A program made the translations under genes and the position numbers. Source: Paracoccus hibiscisoli (GTDB lineage: Bacteria > Pseudomonadota > Alphaproteobacteria > Rhodobacterales > Rhodobacteraceae). Taken from it: a DNA stretch of 64,000 nucleotides. Under the pieces are notes generated by a model, which searched no databases, was not told the origin of the DNA, and saw only the letters and a program-made list of their open reading frames with translations. Location of the stretch: contig NZ_SUNH01000004.1 of assembly GCF_005048265.1 (NCBI RefSeq), positions 181,602 through 245,601 of the forward strand, given 5' to 3'. This document shows, piece after piece, positions 55,127-64,000 of the stretch; positions within the stretch are counted from its first letter, which is position 1; each line of letters begins with the position of its first letter.

Positions 55127-55726
55127 TCAGTTGGAGGCAGGCGCCGGGGCCGTGGTGGTGACCGGAGCACCGGTGGCGGTGCAGCCCATCACCATCTGTT
55201 CATAGCGGGTCACGATCCAGCCGGGCGCATCCGCCGGGATCTGGTCATCCATCTGCAGGCGCATGCGTTCGAACACCTGGGCCGAGCGCGAATTCTCGAC
55301 CATGGCGACGTTCTGGGTGGTCATTACGCGGTCGTAGACGATGAAGGCGATGGCCACCAGCAGCACGCCCCGCGCCACGCCGAACAGAAAGCCGATGCCC
55401 TGATCGACCCCGCCCAGGGCCGAGCGCTGCACGACCGACGAGAACAGCGGCGTCACGATCGAGAACACCACCAGCGCGAGCGCAAAGACCACCGCAAAGC
55501 CCGCGATGGTCGCCAGCTCGCAGCTGTCGCCCAGAAAGCGGTCCAGCACGGGCAGCTGCGCGATCATCGGGCGCACCGTGGGCGCGAACAGGAAGGCCAG
55601 CACGGCCGCCCCGATCCAGCCCAGGATGGCCAGCGATTCGCGCACGAAGCCGCGCGACCAGGCCAGAATGGCCGAAAGGATGATGACACCTGCCACCACC
55701 GCGTCAATGATCGTAAATCCGTCCAT
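55127..55726 (-). CDS. cvpA: CvpA family membrane protein
   Basis: This 199-aa inner-membrane protein starts MDGFTIIDAVVAGVIILSAILAWSRGFVRESLAILGW in order, the conserved N terminus of CvpA (colicin V production and purine-regulon linked). Four predicted helices are present and a Pro/Thr/Ala-rich tail ends it. CvpA links to envelope function and purine biosynthesis; its mechanism is not established. It is 41 bp after radA on the same strand. Confidence 0.88.
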   Translation of the reverse strand: MDGFTIIDAVVAGVIILSAILAWSRGFVRESLAILGWIGAAVLAFLFAPTVRPMIAQLPVLDRFLGDSCELATIAGFAVVFALALVVFSIVTPLFSSVVQRSALGGVDQGIGFLFGVARGVLLVAIAFIVYDRVMTTQNVAMVENSRSAQVFERMRLQMDDQIPADAPGWIVTRYEQMVMGCTATGAPVTTTAPAPASN

Positions 55727-55767
55727 GTCCTGCCCTTTGCGCCGGTTCTGGTTCGTTATCAGGCGGT

Positions 55768-57132
<1,365 letters not shown>

Positions 57133-57170
57133 GCCCCCCATCTGGCACCCGGAACCGGGCGTCGCAAGTT

Positions 57171-57191
57171 GGATATTTGAGGGGAGAAGAG
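57171..57191 (-). repeat. Possible third copy of the AAATATCC leader repeat
   Basis: On the minus strand the sequence is CTCTTCTCCCCTCAAATATCC, the same pyrimidine-rich tract plus AAATATCC as copies 1 and 2. It lies in the divergent radA/lolC promoter region and has no hairpin after it. It is weaker than the other two and may be coincidence or a truncated copy. Confidence 0.35.
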
Positions 57192-57267
57192 GGGCTCACG
57201 CCTTTGTCGGCTTGAATTTCGGGGGGCGCGGGGGCAGGGTCCGGGCGGAAATTCAGGGGCTTGGACC

Positions 57268-58563
57268 ATGGCGATAGGCTTTTCGCGTTTCGAATTCATG
57301 ATCGCCTGGCGATACCTGCGGGCGCGCCGCGCCGAGGGTGGCGTCAGCGTCATGACCTGGATCAGCCTGATCGGCATCGCCCTGGGCGTGATGGCGCTGA
57401 TCGCCACGCTGGCGGTGCGGGCGGGCTTTCGGGCCGAGTTCGTGGACACGATCCTGGGCGCCAATGCGCATACCACGGTCTATGTCAGCCCGCAGACGAT
57501 CACCAATGAGTTTACCGACGACGTCTATGTCGTGCCGGGGCGGATCAGCGATTACGAGGGCATGGCCGTGCGTCTGGCCGAGGTTCCGGGCGTCACCCGC
57601 ACGGCGGCGATCGTCAAGGGGCAGGTCATGGCCAGCGCCAACGACAGCTCGAACGTGGCCGAGGTGTTCGGCGTCGCCCGCGCCGATCTGGAGGCGATGC
57701 CGCGCATCGTGGACCCCGCGACCTCCATGGGCGATCTGGAGCGGTTCGACGAGGGGATCGCCATCGGATCGGGCATCGCGCGCGAGCTGGGCGTGGGGGT
57801 GGGCGACCGCATCCGCCTGATCGCGCCGGAGGGGGCGCGGACCGCGTTTGGCACCACGCCGCGGGTCAGCGCCTATGAGGTGACCTATGTCTTCAGCGCG
57901 GGGCGATACGACATCGACCGCACCCGCATCTACATGCCGCTGGCCGAAGCGCAGTCCTATTTCAACCGCGAGGGTGTGGCCGACGAGATCGAGGTCTTCG
58001 TCGACGACCCCGAACGCGTGGACGACTGGACGCTGGCGCTGATGCGGGCCGCCGGAGAGGGCGCGCAGACCTGGTCCTGGCGCGACAGTTCCGGGTCGTT
58101 CCTGTCGGCCCTGGACATGGAGGATGACGTGATGTTCGTCATCCTGTCGGTGCTGGTCCTGATCGCGTCGATGAACATCACCAGTGGGTTGATCATGCTG
58201 GTCAAGAACAAGGGCCGCGACATCGGCATCCTGCGCACCATGGGCCTGACCGAGGGGTCGATCCTGCGGGTCTTTTTCCTGTGCGGGGCCTTCACCGGGA
58301 TCATCGGCACGATCGCCGGGGTGGTGCTGGGCGTGGCCCTGGCGCTGAACGTGGACAATATCATGGCGGGTCTGAACGCGCTGACCGGGGGCGGGGCCTG
58401 GCAGCCCGAGGTGCGCGGCATCTATCGCCTGCCCGCCGATCTGCGGGCCTGGGACATCGCGCGGGCCGTAGGGCTGTCGCTGTTTTTGTCCTTTGTCGTG
58501 ACGATCTTTCCGGCGCGCAGGGCCGCGCGGATGAACCCGGTGGAGGCGCTGCGCTATGAGTGA
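57268..58563 (+). CDS. lolC: Lipoprotein-releasing ABC transporter permease, LolC/LolE type
   Basis: This 431-aa inner-membrane permease is of the LolC/E/FtsX class. Helix 1 lies near [21 protein letters not shown], a large periplasmic domain follows (about 45-280), and three C-terminal helices complete it, with [25 protein letters not shown] before the third. Alphaproteobacteria commonly have a single permease that works as a dimer (LolF-like). Together with LolD it moves lipoproteins from the inner membrane to LolA. The stop overlaps lolD by 8 bp. Confidence 0.92.
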   Translation: MAIGFSRFEFMIAWRYLRARRAEGGVSVMTWISLIGIALGVMALIATLAVRAGFRAEFVDTILGANAHTTVYVSPQTITNEFTDDVYVVPGRISDYEGMAVRLAEVPGVTRTAAIVKGQVMASANDSSNVAEVFGVARADLEAMPRIVDPATSMGDLERFDEGIAIGSGIARELGVGVGDRIRLIAPEGARTAFGTTPRVSAYEVTYVFSAGRYDIDRTRIYMPLAEAQSYFNREGVADEIEVFVDDPERVDDWTLALMRAAGEGAQTWSWRDSSGSFLSALDMEDDVMFVILSVLVLIASMNITSGLIMLVKNKGRDIGILRTMGLTEGSILRVFFLCGAFTGIIGTIAGVVLGVALALNVDNIMAGLNALTGGGAWQPEVRGIYRLPADLRAWDIARAVGLSLFLSFVVTIFPARRAARMNPVEALRYE

Positions 58564-59221
58564 CGTGTTGCGGCTGGAGGGCGTGGGCAAGTCCTATGGT
58601 CTGGGCGGGCCTGCGCCGGTGACGGTGCTGGACGGGCTGGACCTGAGCGTCGCGCGGGGCGAAGTCGTGGCGCTGGTCGCGCCGTCGGGGGCGGGGAAAT
58701 CGACGCTGCTGCATATTGCGGGGCTGCTGGACACGCCCGATGCGGGGCGCGTCTGGCTGGCGGGGCGCGACATGACCGGCCTGCCGGACCGCGCGCGGAC
58801 CGAGGCGCGGCGTCAGGAGCTGGGCTTTGTCTATCAGTTCCACCACCTGCTGCCGGAATTCAGCGCGGCCGAGAACATCGTCCTGCCGCAGCTGGCCAAT
58901 GGCGTGTCGGGGCGCGACGCGCAGGCGCGGGCCGCCGACCTGCTGGGCCGCGTGGGGCTGGCGCATCGCGCGGATCACCGCCCGGCCCAGATGTCAGGCG
59001 GAGAGCAGCAGCGGGTGGCGTTCTGCCGCGCGCTGGCCAATGCGCCCGCCCTGCTGCTGGCGGATGAGCCGACGGGCAACCTGGACCCCGAGACTTCGGA
59101 CAAGGTGTTCGACGTGCTGATGGCGCTGGTGCGCGACACCGGGCTTTCGGCGCTGATCGCCACGCATAACCATGCGCTGGCGGCGCGGATGGACCGGATC
59201 GTTCGGTTGACCGCCGCCTGA
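58556..59221 (+). CDS. lolD: Lipoprotein-releasing ABC transporter ATPase LolD
   Basis: This 221-aa ATP-binding subunit has the Walker [16 protein letters not shown], the LolD/MacB-type [15 protein letters not shown] segment, the ABC signature [19 protein letters not shown], Walker [16 protein letters not shown] and the H-loop THNHALA. Coupled to the LolC/E permease by an 8-bp overlap (ATGAGTGA). Confidence 0.95.
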   Translation: MSDVLRLEGVGKSYGLGGPAPVTVLDGLDLSVARGEVVALVAPSGAGKSTLLHIAGLLDTPDAGRVWLAGRDMTGLPDRARTEARRQELGFVYQFHHLLPEFSAAENIVLPQLANGVSGRDAQARAADLLGRVGLAHRADHRPAQMSGGEQQRVAFCRALANAPALLLADEPTGNLDPETSDKVFDVLMALVRDTGLSALIATHNHALAARMDRIVRLTAA

Positions 59222-59283
59222 TCGTTGCGCCGGCACGGCTGCGGGTGCATGCTGCGCCGATAAGCAACCCAAGGGGGCAGATG

Positions 59284-59691
59284 ATGCGGGCAGTGATGAT
59301 GGCGGGCGCGGCGGGGATCGCGCTGGCGGGGCTGGTGGCGGCCTGTGCGCCCGAGGCGCAGCTGACCGGGGCCGCGCGCGATTACGCCGATTACTGCGCC
59401 GCCTGTCACGGCCCGACCGGGCGGGGCAACGGTCCCGCCGCGGTGGGGATGGTGCCTGCGCCGGTCGATCTGACGATGCTGGCCGCGCAGAATGGCGGGG
59501 TGTTCCCCAAGACCCGCGTGATGGGACAGCTGGTCGGATACACGATGGGGCGCAGCGAATCGCATATGCCGATCTATGAGGTCCTGCGCGAGGGGCCGGT
59601 GGTCATGTATGACGACGGGTCGGGCCAGCGCGTGGCGACGCCTGCGCGGCTGGTGGCCCTGGCCGATTACCTTCAGACGCTGCAGCAGTAA
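59284..59691 (+). CDS. Cytochrome c lipoprotein
   Basis: This 135-aa protein has a signal peptide ending in a lipobox (ALAGLVAAC, Cys 21), so it is likely lipid-anchored and processed by Lgt and Lol proteins. The haem-binding CAACH (C38, C41, H42) follows. A Met-containing stretch near residue 90 (ESHMPIYEV) may give the sixth ligand. The start at 59284 is preferred because AAGGGGG is 6 nt from it; 59281 is also possible. It forms a unit with the PAP2 gene (3 bp apart) and follows lolD. Electron donor and acceptor are unknown. Confidence 0.82.
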   Translation: MRAVMMAGAAGIALAGLVAACAPEAQLTGAARDYADYCAACHGPTGRGNGPAAVGMVPAPVDLTMLAAQNGGVFPKTRVMGQLVGYTMGRSESHMPIYEVLREGPVVMYDDGSGQRVATPARLVALADYLQTLQQ

Positions 59692-59694
59692 CCC

Positions 59695-60192
59695 ATGCGC
59701 GCGGCAGTTGCGGGGTTGGCCTGCCTGCTGGCGCTGCCTGTGCAGGCCGAGGGGCTGGAGCGGTTCGGCACGACGATGAAATACGGGCTGCCGCTGGCGG
59801 CGGCGGTCTGTGCCGCCGATCAGGACCGGCTTGAGGATTTCGCGCTGCGGGGTCTGGTCCAGGCGGCGGTGGTCCTTGGCCTCAAGACGCTGTTCGACGG
59901 CACGCCCCTTGGCACGCGCCCGACCGGAGACGGGCGGGGCTTCCCCTCGGGGCATGCGGCGGCGGCGGGGTTCGGGGCGGCGGATCTGGCGGGCAAATGC
60001 TGGGACGACCGGCCCGAACTGGGCGCTGCGGCCTATGGCGCGGCGGGGCTGACCGCCGTCAGCCGCGTGCAAGCGGGCGAACACACGCCCGATCAGGCGA
60101 TGATGGGCGCGCTGATCGGGCTGGGTTTCGGGGCCGCCAGCTTTGGCATCGGATCGCAGGGCGCGTCGGTCAGCTGGGGCCTGCGGTTCTAG
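59695..60192 (+). CDS. PAP2-family phosphatase, exported
   Basis: This 165-aa protein has a signal sequence (AAVAGLACLLALPVQA). It has the three phosphatase motifs of the PAP2 superfamily: K-L-F-x(6)-R-P-type KTLFDGTPLGTRP, FPSGHAAAAG and SRVQAGEHTPDQ. It probably dephosphorylates lipid or sugar phosphates in the periplasm. It is shorter than usual lipid phosphatases and has no clear full set of six helices. The stop overlaps the convergent selD stop by 4 bp. Confidence 0.85.
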   Translation: MRAAVAGLACLLALPVQAEGLERFGTTMKYGLPLAAAVCAADQDRLEDFALRGLVQAAVVLGLKTLFDGTPLGTRPTGDGRGFPSGHAAAAGFGAADLAGKCWDDRPELGAAAYGAAGLTAVSRVQAGEHTPDQAMMGALIGLGFGAASFGIGSQGASVSWGLRF

Positions 60193-61265
60193 CGCAGGAT
60201 GAGGCGCGGGCTGTCGCTGCGCGCGCCCGCCTGTCCGATGACCGCCGCATCGTCAAAGCCGTGGCGGGCAAAGGCCGCGCGCACCGCCTCCAGCGCGTCG
60301 GGGGCGCAGGCGACCAGCAGGCCGCCGCTGGTCTGCGGATCGGTCAGCAGGGCGCGGTCGGCATCGGCAAACCCGTCCGGCAGGGCCACGCCATCGCCAT
60401 AGCTGGCCCAGTTGCGGCCCGAGGCGCCCGTCACGTGACCCGCCTCGATCAGCGCGTCGATGCCGGGCAGGCGCGGCACGGCGGACCAGTCGATCACCAG
60501 ATCACAGCCCGATCCGCGCGCCATCTCCAGCCCGTGGCCGCCCAGGCCAAAGCCGGTGACATCGGTCATGGCATGCACGCCCGGAATGGCCGCAAGGTCG
60601 GGGCCGGGACGGTTCAGTTTCGTGGTGATGTCGATCATCCGGGCGTAACCCGCTGAATCCAGGTCGCCTTTCTTCAGCGCGGCAGACATGACGCCGACGC
60701 CTAGGGGCTTGCCCAGAACCAGCAGGTCGCCGGGCTGCGCCTCGGCATTGCGTTTCAGCAGGGCAGGGTCGATCAGGCCCAGGGCCACCAGGCCATAGAT
60801 CGGCTCGACCGAATCGATGGTGTGGCCGCCCGCGATGGGGATGCCCGCCTCGCGGCAGATCGAGGCGCCGCCGTCCAGGATGGCCGCGATTGTTTCGTGA
60901 GAGATCGCGTTGATCGGCATGCCGACCACCGCCAGCGCCAGGATCGGCGTGGCCCCCATCGCATAGACGTCGCTGATCGCGTTCGTTGCGGCGATGCGGC
61001 CGAAATCATGCGGATCGTCCACCACCGGCATGAAGAAATCGGTCGTGGCCACCAGCGCCTGCCGGTCGTTCAGCAGCCAGACCGCCGCATCGTCGGACGT
61101 CTCGATGCCGACCAGCAGTTCGGGCGGGACGGGCAGGGCGGCGCTGCCCCGCAGCAGGCCCGACAGCACGCCCGGCGCGATCTTGCAGCCGCAGCCGCCG
61201 CCATGGGCCAGCGAGGTCAGGCGCGGTTCGGTCGGGCGGGGTTCGGTGGGGCTGGCTTGGGTCAT
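60189..61265 (-). CDS. selD: Selenophosphate synthetase
   Basis: This 358-aa enzyme makes selenophosphate from selenide and ATP. The catalytic Cys is C25 in HGGGCGCKIAPG (it is selenocysteine in some relatives, Cys here), and the Lys after the second Cys is present. ATDFFMPVVDDPHDFGRIAATNAISDVYAMG and PIAGGHTIDSVEPIYGL are the ATP-binding and metal segments. An AGGAGAT ribosome site precedes the ATG at 61265. It implies the cell makes selenoproteins or 2-selenouridine tRNA; the other sel genes are not in this window. Confidence 0.93.
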   Translation of the reverse strand: MTQASPTEPRPTEPRLTSLAHGGGCGCKIAPGVLSGLLRGSAALPVPPELLVGIETSDDAAVWLLNDRQALVATTDFFMPVVDDPHDFGRIAATNAISDVYAMGATPILALAVVGMPINAISHETIAAILDGGASICREAGIPIAGGHTIDSVEPIYGLVALGLIDPALLKRNAEAQPGDLLVLGKPLGVGVMSAALKKGDLDSAGYARMIDITTKLNRPGPDLAAIPGVHAMTDVTGFGLGGHGLEMARGSGCDLVIDWSAVPRLPGIDALIEAGHVTGASGRNWASYGDGVALPDGFADADRALLTDPQTSGGLLVACAPDALEAVRAAFARHGFDDAAVIGQAGARSDSPRLILR

Positions 61266-61420
61266 GGCGATCTCCTGTCGGTGGGGCAGCATAGCGCGGC
61301 GGCGGGGATGTTCCAGCGGGCGCACGCCGCTATCTGCTTGCAGGCGGGGTGCGCCACGACTAGAACGGCCCAAATTTTCAGGCCGCCGGACAGGTGGCCC
61401 TTCTTTCTATGAGGGTGATG

Positions 61421-62755
61421 ATGCAGGTCAAGGAAACGCAGAACGACGGTCTGAAGCGCGGGTATCAGTTCACGCTGCCCGCAGCCGACCTGGCCGCCGC
61501 AGTCGATGCCAAGCTGAAGGAAGCTCAGCCCGAAGTCGAGATGAAGGGCTTTCGCAAGGGCAAGGTGCCCATGGCGATGCTGAAGAAGCAGTTCGGCCCG
61601 CGCATCCTGGGCGAGGCGATGCAGGACGCCATCGACGGCGCGCTGCGCGACCACCTGGAGCAGTCGGGCGACCGTCCCGCCACCCAGCCCAAGGTCGAGA
61701 TGGAGGGTGGCGACACCTGGAAAGAGGGCGATGACGTCGTGGTCAACGTGACCTACGAGACGCTGCCCGCGATCCCCGAGGTCGACCTGACCACGCTGTC
61801 GCTGGAAAAGCTGACCGTCCCCGCCGAAGAGGCCGCCGTCACCGAGGCGCTGGAGAACCTGGCCAAGTCGGCGCAGTCCTTCGAGGACCGCAAGAAGGGC
61901 ACCAAGGCCAAGTCGGGCGACCAGGTCACCATCGATTTCAAGGGCTTTGTCGACGGCGAGGCCTTCGAGGGCGGCGCGGCCGAGGATTACCCGCTGGTCC
62001 TGGGCTCGAACAGCTTTATCCCCGGTTTCGAGGATCAGCTGGTCGGCGTGAAGGCCGATGAGGACGTCAAGGTCGAGGTCAAGTTCCCCGAGGAATACGG
62101 CGCGCCCCACCTGGCCGGCAAGGATGCCACCTTCGAGTGCAAGATCAAGTCGGTGAAGGCCCCCAAGGAGGCCGAGATCGACGACGAGCTGGCCAAGAAG
62201 TTCGGCGCCGAGGACCTGGACGGTCTGAAGAAGCAGATCAGCGAGCGCCTGGAGGCCGAATATGCCGGCGCCGCGCGCGCGGTGATGAAGCGCGCCCTGC
62301 TGGATCAGCTGGATGCGGCGGTCAAGTTCGATCTGCCCGCCTCTCTGGTCGAGGCCGAGGCCGCGCAGATCGCGCATCAGCTGTGGCACGAGGAGAACCC
62401 CGAGGTTCAGGGCCACAACCACGACGCCATCGAACCCACCGACGAGCACAAGTCCCTGGCCGAGCGCCGCGTGCGTCTTGGCCTGCTGCTGGCCGAGATC
62501 GGCCAGAAGGCCGAAGTGACCGTCACCGACCAGGAGATGACCCAGGCCGTTCTGCGCGCCGCCCGTCAGTATCCCGGCCAGGAGCGTCAGTTCTTTGAGT
62601 TCATCCAGTCGAACCAGGCCGCCCAGCAGCAGCTGCGCGCGCCGATCTTCGAGGACAAGGTCGTCGATCTGATCGCCGAAAAGGCCAGGGTCGAGGAAAA
62701 GACCGTGACCAAGGAAGAGCTGGAAAAGGCCGTCGAGGCGCTGGACGAGCTGTGA
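61421..62755 (+). CDS. tig: Trigger factor chaperone
   Basis: This 444-aa ribosome-associated chaperone has an N-terminal ribosome-binding domain with the GFRKGKVP signature (residues about 44-51). The PPIase (FKBP-type) domain carries [20 protein letters not shown] at about 165-185. A C-terminal helical cradle follows. It folds nascent chains. Of two ATG codons (61418 and 61421) the latter gives MQVKETQND, with GAGGGTG upstream. A strong intrinsic terminator follows. Confidence 0.95.
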   Translation: MQVKETQNDGLKRGYQFTLPAADLAAAVDAKLKEAQPEVEMKGFRKGKVPMAMLKKQFGPRILGEAMQDAIDGALRDHLEQSGDRPATQPKVEMEGGDTWKEGDDVVVNVTYETLPAIPEVDLTTLSLEKLTVPAEEAAVTEALENLAKSAQSFEDRKKGTKAKSGDQVTIDFKGFVDGEAFEGGAAEDYPLVLGSNSFIPGFEDQLVGVKADEDVKVEVKFPEEYGAPHLAGKDATFECKIKSVKAPKEAEIDDELAKKFGAEDLDGLKKQISERLEAEYAGAARAVMKRALLDQLDAAVKFDLPASLVEAEAAQIAHQLWHEENPEVQGHNHDAIEPTDEHKSLAERRVRLGLLLAEIGQKAEVTVTDQEMTQAVLRAARQYPGQERQFFEFIQSNQAAQQQLRAPIFEDKVVDLIAEKARVEEKTVTKEELEKAVEALDEL

Positions 62756-62777
62756 TCCGGTTCCCATGACCGCGATC

Positions 62778-62806
62778 GGGCCGCATCCTCGGATGCGGCC
62801 CTTTTT
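62778..62806 (+). terminator. Intrinsic terminator of tig
   Basis: A perfect 11-bp stem GGGCCGCATCC/GGATGCGGCCC with a TC loop is followed by five T residues, 22 bp after the tig stop. It is a strong rho-independent terminator. Confidence 0.92.
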
Positions 62807-62870
62807 CATGGCGCGTGCCTGCGTCAGGTGATCCCTTGATGCGGCGCGCGGGCGCGATTAGGTGAGGGCC

Positions 62871-63290
62871 ATGACACGATCCCTGCATCTGATGAAGCTG
62901 TGCGTCGGCGCCGAGGGCCCCGAGGACCTGGCCGCCTGGCAGACCCGTTTCGGCGCGGGCCCCGCGCTGCATGTCACGCGCATGTGGCCCAAGCGTGAGG
63001 CCGAGCTGCTGGATGGCGGGTCGATCTATTGGGTGTTCAAGGGCGTCGTCCTGGCCCGCCAGCGCATCCTGACGCTGGAACGGGTCGAGGGCGCGGACGG
63101 CATCTTGCGTTGCGGCCTGGTGCTGGACCGCGAGCTGGTACGCGTCGCCGCCGTCCCGCGCCGCCCGTTCCAGGGCTGGCGCTATCTGCCCGGCCCCGAG
63201 GCGCCCCCCGACCTGCCCGCGGGCCGCGCCTTGGAGGAGCCGCTGCCCCCCGCCATCGCCGCCGCCCTGGCCGAGATGGGGTTGCGCTGA
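62871..63290 (+). CDS. DUF1489 family protein
   Basis: This 139-aa protein is recognised as DUF1489 by SLHLMKLCVGAEGPEDLAAWQ and HVTRMWPKREAELLDGGSIYWVFKG, with ARQRILTLERV in the second half. The family is common in alphaproteobacteria and of unknown function; the name is descriptive only. The ATG at 62871 follows GTGAGGG. It lies 43 bp before the tRNA gene. Confidence 0.85.
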   Translation: MTRSLHLMKLCVGAEGPEDLAAWQTRFGAGPALHVTRMWPKREAELLDGGSIYWVFKGVVLARQRILTLERVEGADGILRCGLVLDRELVRVAAVPRRPFQGWRYLPGPEAPPDLPAGRALEEPLPPAIAAALAEMGLR

Positions 63291-63332
63291 GGCTTGACGC
63301 TGCGGGGCGCACCGGCTATTTCCAGCGGCATC

Positions 63333-63406
63333 GCGGGTGTAGCTCAATGGTAGAGCAGAAGCTTCCCAAGCTTACGACGAGGGTTCGATTCCCTTCACCC
63401 GCTCCA
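63333..63406 (+). tRNA. tRNA-Gly (anticodon CCC)
   Basis: The 74-nt sequence folds as a cloverleaf. The acceptor is GCGGGTG/CACCCGC with a discriminator U and encoded CCA. The D arm is GCTC...GAGC, the anticodon loop is TTCCCAA (anticodon CCC, closed by GAAGC/GCTTA with one outer mismatch), and the T arm is GAGGG-TTCGATT-CCCTT. It reads GGG glycine codons. Its 3' end is a typical integration site for genomic islands; the downstream sequence is consistent with one. Confidence 0.95.
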
Positions 63407-63688
63407 TGATCTTATTCGAAAATATTATTCAGAATAATGGCTTAGACGCCTGCTGCCGCCCATTTTGAGTGGTCTATCAAACCTCGTGCTATTGCACAAA
63501 AGTGCCATTTCGGGGCACTTCGGGAGCACAAGTCCCGAAGAAAGTCCCGAAGCCAAAAATCGAGGCCTGTTGATCGGCGAGCCTCGTCATCAAGCGCCTC
63601 CCCCTCTCCTCAATACGAATAGCCGTCGCAGGCTGACGGGGACGGCTGCCTCCTCTTCGGATTTCGTTTCCGGAACGAGGTGACTAAG
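63407..63688 (+). other. AT-richer, repeat-containing stretch after tRNA-Gly
   Basis: There is no convincing gene in these 282 bases. They are clearly less GC-rich than the rest of the window. They hold a 15-bp palindrome ATTATTC-A-GAATAAT (63424-63438) and the inverted repeat AAGTGCC-N7-GGCACTT (63500-63520). They also hold two direct copies of AAGTCCCGAAG (63530-63540 and 63542-63552) that can pair with CTTCGGG (63518-63524). Placement directly after a tRNA suggests an integrated-element border. Confidence 0.45.
63424..63438. repeat. AT-rich perfect palindrome next to tRNA-Gly
   Basis: ATTATTC, one central A, GAATAAT. It starts 18 bases after the CCA of the tRNA. It could be a recombinase core or operator site, or a weak hairpin that ends the tRNA transcript. 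Confidence 0.4.
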
Positions 63689-64000
63689 ATGCGTGTCCAC
63701 ATCCTCCCCTTTCGCGCGCCCAAAGACCTGGCGCACACGGCCAGCGCCATCGCGCATCGCTTCGGGCATCATCTTGAAGAGATCCGCCAGAAGAAACTGG
63801 CACGTATCGAACGGCTTCTTGAAGGGCTCAAATCCGTTGGCGAAATGACCCCTGAAGCCGCTCAGGAACTTGGCTCCAGATTGGACCTGTCGCGTTTATG
63901 TGCCGCTCCGCGTGCTCATTTTAGGCGGCCCTCCGTTCGAAGGCGCCCGGGCTTTTCCAGCCCAATGCTGACTGCCGGCGGCGGGGATTATGAAAGCCGT
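63689..64000 (+). CDS. Hypothetical protein, 5' part (runs off the window)
   Basis: The frame is open from ATG 63689 to the end of the window (104 codons) and lacks a stop within it. The start is preceded by a GAGG at about 63677-63680. The first 70 residues look helical and charged, with HRFGHHLEEIRQKKLARIERLLEGLKSVGEM and TPEAAQELGSRLDL in order. The last about 35 are Arg/Pro-rich and less convincing, so the gene may end differently or be shifted. No domain is recognised. It could be the first gene of an element integrated at tRNA-Gly. Confidence 0.4.
   Translation, partial: MRVHILPFRAPKDLAHTASAIAHRFGHHLEEIRQKKLARIERLLEGLKSVGEMTPEAAQELGSRLDLSRLCAAPRAHFRRPSVRRRPGFSSPMLTAGGGDYESR

Noticed and set aside
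63465..63683. 72-codon open frame from a GTG after the tRNA
   Set aside because: GTG start without a ribosome site, no similarity to a known pattern, and it spans the repeats.

Overview
The window looks like chromosomal DNA of a high-GC alphaproteobacterium of the Rhodobacteraceae, most like Paracoccus or a close relative. This rests on gene content: a bifunctional ATP sulfurylase/APS kinase, a UbiK-type factor, DUF1150 beside a small heat-shock protein, DUF1489, a DUF6476-type protein, an alphaproteobacterial RpoH, and tripartite tricarboxylate transporters. It also rests on the dense, strongly GC-biased coding. There are about 63 protein genes and one tRNA. No rRNA, CRISPR array or insertion sequence was seen. 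No gene-free stretch exceeds 300 bp.

Layout. At 1-2300 lie the tail of a Crp/Fnr regulator, an unknown membrane protein and a secreted ClpP/crotonase-like protein. At 2305-7164 is a DabB-DabA inorganic-carbon uptake operon with a divergent LysR regulator. At 7168-15940 is a nine-gene module: a tripartite tricarboxylate transporter (TctCBA), an AtuA-type (DUF1446) protein, DUF4387 and an AbrB-type membrane protein on the minus strand. A divergent TctD-TctE two-component system and a third, periplasmic binding protein lie on the plus strand. At 15980-25516 are an Old Yellow Enzyme reductase, a cation/proton antiporter with a cyclic-nucleotide-binding-like tail, Tex, an AGE-family isomerase, an HRVKN-type histidine kinase and a transglutaminase-like protease. 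At 25513-26968 are two cobalamin genes. At 27134-33982 is the leucine/isovalerate degradation (liu) operon, with an LprI-like gene inserted and a promoter whose start region carries a dyad operator.

At 34142-46921 is housekeeping: glyA, NAD kinase, a degenerate M48-like membrane protein, rpoH, rluD, ubiK, lgt, midA, pgeF, an Lrp/AsnC regulator, trxB and a 2OG-Fe(II) oxygenase. At 47127-57132 are sulfate activation, the Hsp20-DUF1150 pair, purE-purK-NUDIX, purF, cvpA and radA. At 57268-63290 are lolC/E-lolD, a cytochrome c lipoprotein, a PAP2 phosphatase, selD, trigger factor and DUF1489. A tRNA-Gly(CCC) at 63333-63406 is followed by visibly less GC-rich, repeat-containing sequence and a gene running off the window, which resembles the edge of an integrated element.

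The most interesting unit is the TTT transporter/AtuA/DUF4387/AbrB/TctDE/binding-protein module. It has all the parts for sensing, capturing, importing and processing one carboxylate, but the substrate and the reaction of the AtuA-DUF4387 pair cannot be read from the sequence. The Dab operon with its own LysR regulator and the hybrid antiporter are also worth attention.
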